A stretch of DNA of 22,644 nt. Source: Elysia marginata. Its lineage: Eukaryota; Mollusca; Gastropoda; Plakobranchidae. The number at the start of each line of letters is the position of its first letter. The first letter of the stretch is position 1. Location: the NCBI GenBank assembly GCA_019649035.1, contig BMAT01012311.1:72255-94898 (forward strand). Reading direction: 5' to 3'. The translations under genes and the position numbers were made by a program. The notes under the pieces were generated by a model. That model saw only the letters and a list, made by a program, of their open reading frames with translations. It was not told the DNA's origin and did not search any database. Below, one piece after another: positions 1-8,912 of this stretch.

Positions 1-708
1 ACATATCAAGGAAACCCACTTCGTTTTAAACCGTACAATGACATATCAAGGAAACCCACTTCGTTTCAAACCGTACAGTAACATATCAAGGAAACCTACT
101 TCCTGTTAAAAGTTATTATGACTCATCATGGAAACATACTTCTTGTTAAAAGCTACAAATACAGATCAAGGGAATCCACTTTCGTCTTCAAAGTTACAAA
201 AGCACGTGGAGTAAACCCACTTCGTGTTAAAAGTTTCAATAACACCTGAAGGAAACCTGCTTCCTTTTAAAAAAACTACAATAACACATCAAGGAAACCG
301 GCTTCCTGTTAAAAGTCATAATGACACATCAGGGAAGCACACTTCCTGTTAAAAGTTACAGTGACACATCGAGGATACCTACTTTCTGTTAAAAGTTACA
401 AAAACACGTTGAGAAAACCTACTTCCTGTTAAAAGTTATCATAAGACATAAAGGAAACCCATTTCGCATAAAAATATACAATTTCACATCAAGGAAACCC
501 ACTTCCTGTTAAAAGTTACAATAACACATTAAGGAAACTTACTTCGTGATAAAAGTTACAATAACACTTCAAGGAAACCTACTTCCCGTTAAAAGTTACT
601 ATTACACATCAAGGAAACCTACTTCCTGTTAAAAGTTACTATTACACACCAAGGAGACCCACTCCGTGTTAAAAGTTCCAACAGCACCTAAAGGAAACCT
701 AGTTCCTT
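1..708. repeat. 40-bp minisatellite, about 17-18 copies
   Basis: A 40-bp unit starting acatatcaaggaaacccact repeats head to tail with little length change and moderate divergence. Common internal words are caaggaaacc, acttc and gttaaaagtta. The array runs off the left edge, so its full length is unknown. It lies in the intron before the TMBIM exon at 764 and ends roughly 55 bp upstream of it. It encodes nothing recognisable. Confidence 0.95.
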
Positions 709-763
709 TGAAGATTTTATTTTCTATCCGATTTTCCTTACTATTATTCCCTTTTTTTAACAG

Positions 764-817
764 TTTCCGATCCTCCACCTCATCTATGTCTACATCGGAA
801 CTGGCCTTTTTTGTGTT
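764..817 (+). CDS. TMBIM gene, penultimate exon
   Basis: This 54-nt exon encodes 18 residues of a transmembrane segment (FPILHLIYVYIGTGLFCV). A strong acceptor (ccctttttttaacag) precedes it and a GTAAGT donor follows. The phase is 0 at both ends, which agrees with the next exon. A stop-free antisense reading frame over this exon is a shadow. Confidence 0.82.
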
Positions 818-2287
818 GTAAGTATCGCCGTCGCTTTTTCCAATCTGGTCACAGTTCCAATCTAACCGCATTTTCTACGGGTACATTCTTAGTTCGCTGA
901 TAATAATGCTCGTCTTCATGAGTAAGGAGACGATAAAATAAATACTAATTACTTTTCAAATGCAATCTTTTGTGTGTGTGTGTTTTACCTTTGCTTCACA
1001 TGAAACCAAGGCAATGCAATTACAAATAAACATTCTAATCTAAGTCGTCCAGATTAGCGAACTTAGAATTAGGCAGGGCTGGCAGCAGTAAAACAAAATT
1101 GTTCGATCTCTCAGAGACATTTTTAATTAAAAACGGCGCAGGGTTGCCCACGTTGCTCTAGGCACAGCTTGACTTTAATATCAAATGGCCAAGCTGATCA
1201 TTAAAAAAGCAAAACAAAACAAACTCTTATAGCTTTTTGTTAAGCTGTTCCTTTTGTTTTGTAAACCAGTATGACATTTGTGTTGTTGAGATTCACCCAA
1301 GTCCAATAAGCATAGGCCAACCGTGATATTTGTATTTTACTGTATGTGAATCAGTTGGAACTGCTTCGGTGACTTATGCTATGGTTTAGCTCTTCAAAAT
1401 AGCTTCTACACTAGCGAAAGGATGAATAGCAATTATTTTAGACGCACAATACCAGTCCCGTTGGTTGGACACTAATTTGTACGTCAACCCAATCCAGGCA
1501 TAGAATCAATCCTACGCTACGTCATTATCTTTCATGCTTAGAGCAGGAGTAACGTTTCACCTACTAGTAGATGACGAATTACAGGTTTCCGTTTGTTAGG
1601 TTTTGTTTGTTGTTGTTGCTAGTGTGATTACTGTTTCTTTTAGATTTAAGTCTACTCGCCAGGTCTCTGATCCTCATTCAAAAACAGATATTGCATAACT
1701 GTGACTATATTGACCCCGTGGGAGGGAGAGTCACTGAAATCGTTTAGGGTATTCGACATCACCTGTGCAGGGTTTAAGCCGCTTTTCTCTTTGTTTTATT
1801 CAACTATCAGCCAGGAGCAACAAACTATTCCACATTAAATGCAATTCATAAAGATACAGAAGGTCTTTCTTACCAGCATTGATCAGACAGCTTTCAATAA
1901 CTTTATAGCTTTCTTTAAGTATTAAGTCGTATACTTATATTACTGCTTGTTCAAACTTTTTGCAATGTATGTTGCGACCATTTTTGTTCTTTTGTCACTG
2001 AACTGTTATGTTATGTAAGTAAATATACAAGTCTACGTGCGTGGTTGCTATTCTATTAATTAGTATGCTTGCAACTTTGGAACCCATTGATATGCCAATT
2101 TTGAACAATGAAGCCTCTGTTCTCTTACCTTGTCTTACAGTATATCATCATGGACACACAGATGCTAATGGATGGTAAGGCTATAAGTCTTACACCAGAT
2201 ATGTATATCTTCGGCGCCATCAACCTCTACCTTGACATTGTGCAACTCTTTCTGTACATCCTAGAATTACTCCACAAGGATAATTGA
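764..2287 (+). CDS. TMBIM/Lifeguard (Bax inhibitor-1 family) protein, last two exons
   Basis: This is the C-terminal part of a multi-pass membrane protein of the TMBIM (Lifeguard/GRINA/FAIM2-like) family. Members sit in ER, Golgi or plasma membranes and modulate calcium flux and cell death; that is family knowledge. Exons 764-817 and 2141-2287 join in phase 0 across a GT-AG intron. The joined 66 residues read from HLIYVYIGTGLFCV into YIIMDTQMLMDGK, then TPDMYIFGAINLYLDIV and a final hydrophobic segment, ending at TGA. The [YF]DTQ-like motif (here MDTQ) and the [YF]xFAxNLYLDI motif are family hallmarks. The earlier exons lie beyond the left edge. Subfamily is not resolvable from this fragment. 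Confidence 0.87.
818..2140 (+). other. TMBIM gene, last intron
   Basis: This is a 1.3-kb AT-rich intron bounded by GTAAGT and a pyrimidine-rich acceptor (ttctcttaccttgtcttacag). I see no coding exon in it. It contains a short GT run near 970-983 and a weak inverted repeat around 1037-1075. Confidence 0.75.
2141..2287 (+). CDS. TMBIM gene, terminal exon
   Basis: This 147-nt exon encodes 48 residues plus TGA. It starts with YIIMDTQ, the conserved [YF]DTQ region of Lifeguard proteins. It continues through SLTPDMYIFGAINLYLDIVQ to the last hydrophobic helix, and the protein ends HKDN. Length and motif order match the usual C-terminus of the family. Phase 0 at the acceptor agrees with the upstream exon. 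Confidence 0.9.
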   Translation, partial: YIIMDTQMLMDGKAISLTPDMYIFGAINLYLDIVQLFLYILELLHKDN

Positions 2288-3195
2288 CCATGATAAGAGT
2301 AATGGGTACCTGCATTTTCTCTAACCTCTATTTTATGTACTAAACTGACACGCCCACAGGAAATTATCGCCAGTGGCAATGTCAGTTCGTGCTTAGTCCG
2401 TCTGCATGATAGAATGTAACCACATCGCTCTTCTCAGGTAATTATGTGCCAGCGACTTCCGATTTCTAGAAAATATTTGTCGATCACCCATCACATAGTT
2501 TCTAGCTAAATTCAGTAAATATTTAGAAGATTGATACATAGAGTGTATGTTTTTTATGATCTCCTGCCAATGAAAGTGTTAAAAACTTATGTGTAATTTG
2601 TGAAGCATCGCTTACGCTAAAGAGTAAAATGCGCAGGGTAAAGACACGCGCCATTTGCCGATTTAGCAGACTGGTATTTTTTGCCAAAAAAAATGAGAAA
2701 ATGAATTTAAGTGATTGCCTATTGCGTGTGTTTGTGTCAAGAAAAATTAGAAACTGCTGATACTAAAATCATACCTTCCGGCACTTCAAAAAAATAAAAA
2801 AAGAAAGAGAATTATTCCTAATTTTTGTCTAGGTCCTAGTTGGACAATATTTGTACGTATAAGAGTTTAATGTAAACATGGCGAGTGTCTCTGAAGTCAT
2901 CTCGAGGGTTATTTTTTTTTCTAAACCAGCTCCTGATGTTTTGTTTAATTGGCGTAACTCACTTAAAACCATAAAGAGAGGGAGGGATGAAGCATACTTT
3001 CCTATTTTTGTCAAACGTCGTTCAAAATGATAATGCTACTCATCAAATAAGAAAAGGAATGCTGAGTAACAATGTCAGAAATGATTCAATAATGTCTTCC
3101 AGCTTAAATGAATCCCATTTTATAAATAGTTTTAGTAGACATTGTTGTATTGCGTACAATTTTTTTTGGAAATAAACCGCAAAGCCCATCCGTGT
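2288..3195 (+). other. TMBIM gene, probable 3' UTR
   Basis: This AT-rich sequence follows the stop codon and has no convincing ORF. Candidate poly(A) signals are AATAAA at 2793-2798 and at 3171-3176. The short ORFs on either strand here have no recognisable features. Confidence 0.5.
3171..3176 (+). terminator. Candidate poly(A) signal of the TMBIM gene
   Basis: A canonical AATAAA is followed within 15-50 nt by GT-rich sequence (ccgtgtgcataaacatcag and tgtgcgtgttatt), the usual arrangement of a cleavage and polyadenylation site. An earlier AATAAA at 2793 lacks such a clear downstream element. Confidence 0.5.
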
Positions 3196-3957
3196 GCATA
3201 AACATCAGGTGTAGACCTGTGCGTGTTATTTTCTCCTTTTATTAAGTTTATTCAGTGTTTCCTTACCGCATTGGTTGTGAATGCATTCAAAAGCAATACG
3301 TTTGACGCGGTGCTGTTTGTCGGTGTTTCAATATGGCAGACCAAATAATATTTAAAAAAAAATAATATTAATAGTTATTAATAACGTCAATGAAAAAATG
3401 TTTTTGTAATGTTTATCGTTATTTAACGGTACTATAAAATGTTGATTACTTTCTTGGCTTCAAGTTACTACAGTTTTAAAACGGTAGCAATTGCCTGCCC
3501 ATGCGTATGAATTTGTTTATTTTCAGAAATTGGCCTGTTCCGGATTTATTTAACTAATATTACAGTTTGCTATCCACTAGAATCTGAGATCATTTAAAAG
3601 AACCACGTTCCACCCTCTCCCAAAGTCGGTGCAATTCAGAGCGCCTATAATTATCTTCAATTCAGTGACATAATTATTTTTCATTTCTTATGTTTAAGTG
3701 ACGGTGTTTCTAAAATTAAAGCATCTTGTTTTTTTTTATTATCTGTCACTCTGTTATAATGCACTTCTTACACAGCGATTCACCCCTATACTGATTAACC
3801 AACTGTACAGACAATTAGACCTTCTACAACTAAGCCGTCAGCGGAAAAGCTCAGAGGTCTCTAGCTAAAAACAAATTGTTGGCTAGTTTGTTTCTCAATT
3901 ATAGATAACAGAAATCCAAAGCTGTTAGATATAATAAGATGAATAAAACTGTAACTA

Positions 3958-3960
3958 CAT

Positions 3961-4033
<73 letters not shown>

Positions 4034-4100
4034 GCTACTACTACTACTACTACTACTAACACTACTACTACCATTACTACTACTACTACTACTATTACTG
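3958..4100. repeat. (CTA)n trinucleotide microsatellite
   Basis: A nearly pure run of CTA/TAC triplets covers about 3960-4035. It is followed by imperfect copies interrupted by tgc, acc and att. It reads as polyleucine on the + strand and polyserine on the - strand, which are artefacts. Confidence 0.97.
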
Positions 4101-4498
4101 CTGCTACTGCCGCAGCTGTTACCAATGCTACTTCTAATATTATTACTAGTACAGCTACTACTTCTGTTGCTGATATAACTTACTACCAATATTATTAAAA
4201 CTGGTTCTGTTGATACTGCTACTATAGCAAAACAAAAACTCCAACAACAGCATAAAACAGTGTAGATCCTTGATGACTTCCTTCCGGTGATAACCTGCAA
4301 TTACAATTGCTTGAAGAAATGCGTTTGCGCCTAATTGTTCTATTAACGCCTGCATCAACAAAGGATGATGGTGATGCGTTTTCTTTCATAAATGAAGACT
4401 TAAGCCAGGCATGGTTAAGCTTTTAAAAACCTTGGGTCTCAAATTTACTAATAGGGATGACTGTCTGTTTAAAACCAAAATTAGTACACCAATGATGA

Positions 4499-4500
4499 CA

Positions 4501-4531
<31 letters not shown>

Positions 4532-4860
4532 CTCACTCTGTATATAAATGGACCCGTGCTTATACTTCCTCCTTTTCAAAGTTACCCTATCTCTATCTCT
4601 CTCTTCCCCATCTCTCTCTTTCGCTCTCCCTCCCTGTCTCTTTCTTTCGATCTCTCTTTCGTTCTCCCTCCCTGTCTATTTCTTTCGATCTCTCTCTTTC
4701 GTTCTCCCCCCCTCTCTCTTTTTATATCTCTTCATTTCGCTTCACCGTCTCTCCTTCTCTCTTTTTCTATCTCTCTGCTTCGCCCCCCCCCCCACTCTCT
4801 TCCTCTCTCTTTTTCTATCTCTAGGTTTCTCTACTCCTCACCCTTGTCTCTCTCCCTCGC
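4499..4860. repeat. CT-rich polypyrimidine tract
   Basis: The + strand is almost purely pyrimidine for about 360 bp. It consists of (TC)n runs and a loose internal repeat built on ttctttcgatctctctttcg. It includes a run of C near 4783-4792. Confidence 0.93.
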
Positions 4861-4946
4861 TTAATAAGAGTTGTAATGAACTCTAATATAGTCAATTACA
4901 TCGACACACATAATGGCAAAGGACAAACGTTTTTGTTTTATTTTTA

Positions 4947-5054
4947 GGGGAATGAGATTAGAAACGCGAATTATCGTTCCTGTTTGCAAACTCCCTCTTT
5001 GAAGTCAATTGCTTGCGGGCAAGAACGATAATTTTGTGCTCTATTCTCATTCCC
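4947..5054. repeat. Imperfect fold-back element, possible MITE or hairpin locus
   Basis: The arms 4948-4989 and 5013-5054 are inverted copies that match at about 31 of 42 positions, with perfect blocks GGGAATGAGA and AATTATCGTTC. A 23-nt spacer separates them. No clear target-site duplication is visible. It could be a short MITE or a locus producing a long hairpin RNA. Confidence 0.65.
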
Positions 5055-5879
5055 ACTTAGTAGCATTGACATAAGACAATACATTGTATTGAACCGATAT
5101 GAAATATTTATTCATGATTTGATGTAAATGGAAGACATTAGTTTACAAGAGGAACGCAAAGATAAGCTTAGATATTCAACTAAGAGTTTTTCTTAAACAT
5201 TTACTGAAAGGTTTAAATTATTTTCTATATTTAACCTTAGGCGGTTTTTACACAGACTAAGAATTGTCACCCAGGCCTTGCCTCTTAGATTAAGCTCAGT
5301 TTAAACTAATTTAAAAATAACCAGACTCACGAGCATCCGAAATACAGAACTTGAAATTGAAAAAAAAATTGAAAAAAAAGAAAACAATTAGGGCAGTAGG
5401 AAATCTAAAATCCTGGGTGATTTTTGTACGCACTAGATCTTAAATCGGATGTGATAGTACATAGACTAGTAATTTTTGTAAATATTTTACATTCTGTAAT
5501 GCATGGCTGGCTTTTTAATGCTTGACTGTTCATATGTAAAAAAAAAAAAAACAACCAAAAAACAAGGTCAGATCAATTTGTTAACCAACAACTATTACAA
5601 AAGCATTTTCCACTTTTATGAGATTACAAAGTCTAGAAAGAAGAACATTGTGAAGATATTTACAAAATAAGGATGGGCATATAAAAATATTCATATCTGG
5701 ATAACAAAAAATTGGAGTATATTTAGCAAAGCAGGTAAAGAATATTAAAAAAAAAAGAAAATAAACAATTTGTTTAGTTAAAATTAAGCAAAGGTATTGA
5801 AACAATTGAAACATTAAAAAAAAAGACTTTTTTTATCTAAAAACATTTAGAAAGAGTAATATTCTAACATATGATTGAA

Positions 5880-6020
5880 AGATTTTAAAGGTATGAATCA
5901 GCAGTGCAGAGGAGTAGGGCTTTTTAAGTGGAAATGCCCAAAATGTCTGCCGTTAGTATGACTCGAACCTTCGACTCTAATATTTTAAAGAGTCTTACTT
6001 CTAGTACTATTACACGCGAG
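5880..6020 (-). mobile_element. tRNA-derived SINE fragment
   Basis: Read on the - strand, this has a Pol III B-box-like motif (AAGGTTCGAGTCATAC) at about 5961-5976. It is followed by a body (CGGCAGACATTTTGGGCATT) that resembles the copy near 19210-19300. The A box is degenerate. Confidence 0.5.
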
Positions 6021-6029
6021 TTTCAGTCC

Positions 6030-7400
6030 AATTTAGAAAACAAAACTAAGTATTACATTTTGTAAATGAACGCCGCTGTAACCTGGTTATAATTTGGAAA
6101 AAGGGTCGACAAAATGGCAGAAAACATTGAAAAGAAAAGCTAAAACGGCATATTTAGACAGATTTATTTACACCTCATGGTTATGTCTCAAGTCCGTAAA
6201 GGGAGAGGGGTTGAACCGGTAGTGGAAAAATATATGTTTTTGGGAAAAAAACGTTATGTAAAGGGTCTTTTTTAATACACTTTAAAAAGAAAAGCGTATA
6301 TAAATTACCATAAACTATAGATAATTTTATGACATTTTTTCATAGATTAGAAAAACATATAGTTCAAAACAGCAACGCATATGAAAGTAACAATTGCACA
6401 CATCTAACCAGTCAAAATGAGTCTTGAGTCAAAATAGAAAGGTAAACAGGTATTGAATTCAAAGAAAAGCCTGTTTTCTCTACTTTCGAATACGACAAAC
6501 GGAAAAGTTCTATCCTGCTTCTTAATGAAGTTATATCCGTTTGAAGTTGGCAGGGTTGAGTCTTTCGAAATTTGAGGAAAAAAAGGAGAAAATTGCATTT
6601 AAAGTTTATAGATTTATCAACCATACTAACTATAATTAAAAACATGAAAAAATCATAATGAATTAGGAACGGAAATTGTTTAGAAATTATTTTAGCTTCG
6701 ACATTTAAAGTTAAAATTTTTTTGACTTCTGAAAACCCATTAAGCTTTAAAAGCCTATATCTCCAAACTAAGCCATTCGACTTAAAAATTATTTGGACAC
6801 AATACAAGTAAAGTATGTTTACCAAACCTGGGTTTGAGTAAGACACGAAGTAAAACCACATGTAGTATTGTAGCTGGGCAAAGTCGACACTTTCGAAGAG
6901 AGAAATGATAAGCGTACACGACACAGTAGATCATAACATAACATATAATTATGAGAAAGAAAATATATGTTACAATCAGACGTGTACTTACATGCTCCAT
7001 TTTAAGATTTTTTTTTGTTATTTTTAAATTTAGTCATAAATTTTGGGTTGGTATTTACTTGTAAAACGCGCTTGTAGTTTCATCACAAAAACATTGTTTA
7101 AATCATTTTTTTCCTGAAAGGTGACTAAATATACTACTTTGGAAAAACTAAAACTCGAGAAAAAGTAATTGAGCATAAAATAATTCATCTTAAAAACCAC
7201 AAGTCGCAAGACCCAGATTTGTTCAAGTTTCGACCCAAATGCCTGAGGTGTCTTTTAAACAAGCAGTTTCATAATTTAAATGATCATTTAATAGATCTAT
7301 ATATTCTCAAAGATTTCATTTAAAAAATTAACTGAGGAGAAGGGAAAGGGGATATGCAAGCTTTTAAAAAAATCATATTTAGATGGCTTCGTATAAGAAT
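6030..7400. other. Intergenic region, no gene seen
   Basis: This is AT-rich sequence. The longest open frame (6412-6924, - strand, 170 codons) has no recognisable domain, no splice support and a composition expected of random AT-rich DNA. Confidence 0.55.
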
Positions 7401-7404
7401 TTGA

Positions 7405-7690
7405 TATAGCTACTATCGATTCCCAACCAGAACGCACATTGCAACTGCCTTGAGTAAGGAATTTATCCACATTTTCCTCAGTCCACCCACCTGTAAAATG
7501 GGTACTGACTGAAGGCAGTGCATGAACTTTGTGAAATGTTAGTATTTAAGTGCCTAACCGGCAACCGCACTGTAATGTTCTGAAATATGAGTTGAATTTG
7601 CTCTGGTGTGTATAGGCCTACTGGAGTACATAATGTAAAGTCATGAAACTGCCTTCGGCGGTGGAGGGCTGTGAATTTATTTTTTTTTAA
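7405..7690 (+). mobile_element. SINE family 1, 5'-truncated copy
   Basis: This copy starts within the tRNA-like head at a B-box remnant (tatcgattcccaacc). It continues through ccacctgtaaaatgggtac, then the conserved core (tgcctaaccgg, actgtaatgttctgaaatat) and the 3' part (cttcggcggtggagg), ending in a T-rich tail. It aligns with the copies at 15290-15608 (- strand) and 22213-22345. Confidence 0.75.
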
Positions 7691-8577
7691 TTTACTTTTG
7701 GGCGGATGGGATATATCTACGCCAGATTGGCTCTTTTGAGCCGCTTTTTTAACCTCAAGACATATGTTGGTCTTCTGTTCTTTTAGAAGCAAGATATGGG
7801 TACTAATAGTTATTTTCAGCCTAGTAAAAACATGTCTGCAAGAAATGTATAAATTTTTAACGTAGGCAACGCCAGAACAAAGCCCAAAAAATTCCTAAAC
7901 ATAAATAGTAGCTGTCTGTGATTTTTCTCCACGGTTTTCGTATCCTATTTTCATTGCTTCAATAAGTTTTTATCTCCATTGAAGCCAGTTTTTTCAAGAA
8001 TGGCCTAAATCGAAGCAAATAATACTCAGAACAGTAAACATTACTAAACATGGAATATCGGTTTAAAATAATTCGAAATCAAAATTTTATACTTATAGCA
8101 TTTTTAACTTGCCTGAACTTTTTTTTTTCAAAACTCATAAAGTTGGATGAATCTACTTCTTGTAGGAAGTCATCAAATTTTTTCAGATAAATTGATTTGT
8201 GTGACTTAGATGAAAGATTATCTACCTTTACATTAACAACAGCATCGCAAGAAACAAGATTACTTAACTTGAAGCTTGATAAAACCTAGAGAGAGACAAA
8301 AGCTTATTGCTTGACGCTACCAAAGTAGCGATTCCTTAACTTGCTAATATAGTACAAGATATGAAAGAAAAACAACTTAATAAGAGCTTCGAAAAAAACA
8401 AACTTTGACATTTTGAGTTCTCCTGCACGGTTGGTGGTACTCCTAATGTTATAATTATTATTTAGTCCCGTCTTTGGGTCGAGTTTTATCAGAATTTTAA
8501 ATTATCCAATAGCTTTGCTTTTGCCGTGGTCTTAGCTTCTGAAGTTCTTATTCAATATTCACTTCACGTTAGTATAT
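7690..8577. other. Region downstream of the ZP gene, possible 3' UTR
   Basis: No coding sequence is seen. Reading away from the ZP stop codon on the - strand, the first exact AATAAA is at 7676-7681, inside the tail of a SINE, so the 3' end of the transcript cannot be fixed. Confidence 0.4.
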
Positions 8578-8640
8578 TAAGCTGGAATCGAACCTACCCG
8601 CTGTGACACAGAAATTTGATCCACACCCGTAATACACTAG
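8578..8640 (-). mobile_element. tRNA-like SINE head fragment
   Basis: On the - strand the sequence ends with a good B box (GGGTAGGTTCGATTCCAGC at about 8580-8598), preceded by about 40 nt that could be a degenerate A-box region. It starts only a few bases after the ZP stop codon, so it probably lies within the 3' UTR. Confidence 0.4.
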
Positions 8641-8646
8641 TAAAAC

Positions 8647-8912
8647 CTACACCCCGTAACTTCCAACACTGGAGCCGTATCCACTGCTGTTGATCTCTAG
8701 TCTCGGCATGGCCATTGTCTGCGCGGGGGACTCGAACCCACGCGCCTTGTGAGCCAGGGCGGCTGTCTTGTGTCGAGACCGGAGCAGAACTACACCGAGA
8801 AGTGTGGCGATGACAAGCAGGAGAAAGAGGAAGATGGACAGTATAATGACCACGATGGTAACATCAGATTTGTGGACACACTCCGTCTCTTTCACTCTCT
8901 GGACATGCCCGT
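8647..8912 (-). CDS. ZP gene exon 11: transmembrane helix and cytoplasmic tail
   Basis: This terminal exon has acceptor AAATCACAG and entry phase 1, with the stop codon TAG at 8647-8649. It encodes a short juxtamembrane stretch with Cys625. A strongly hydrophobic helix follows (DVTIVVIILSIF onward, residues 631-657). Basic stop-transfer residues RSRHK come next, then a 44-residue tail ending GYGSSVGSYGV, rich in Gly and Ser. The Met-initiated ORF extending to 8976 runs past the splice acceptor and is not the true start. Confidence 0.88.

Larger units (their letters stand above)
3200..5880. other. Intergenic region, no gene seen
   Basis: This AT-rich DNA contains a CTA-repeat tract, a CT-rich tract and a fold-back element, which are listed separately. 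ORFs here are homopolymeric serine, leucine or proline-rich readings of microsatellites, or random AT-rich frames. No splice-bounded coding segment was found. Confidence 0.6.

Noticed and set aside
1..708. CRISPR-like array
   Set aside because: The 40-bp units are contiguous with no unique spacers and diverge gradually, as in a eukaryotic minisatellite.
629..871. 80-codon open frame on the - strand
   Set aside because: It is antisense to the TMBIM exon 764-817 and partly inside the 40-bp minisatellite; it has no domain signal.
1037..1075. Inverted repeat ctaatctaag / cttagaattag
   Set aside because: Short and imperfect in AT-rich DNA; expected by chance.
3899..4300. Serine-rich and leucine-rich open frames
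   Set aside because: They are translations of the CTA microsatellite on the two strands.
4411..4886. Three overlapping Ser/Leu/Pro-rich open frames
   Set aside because: They are readings of the CT-rich tract in all three + frames, so none is likely to be selected for coding.
6412..6924. 170-codon open frame on the - strand
   Set aside because: AT-rich composition, no recognisable motif, no splice-site support, and no link to either gene.
7478..7792. 104-codon open frame on the - strand
   Set aside because: It lies mostly inside a SINE copy and runs antisense to it.
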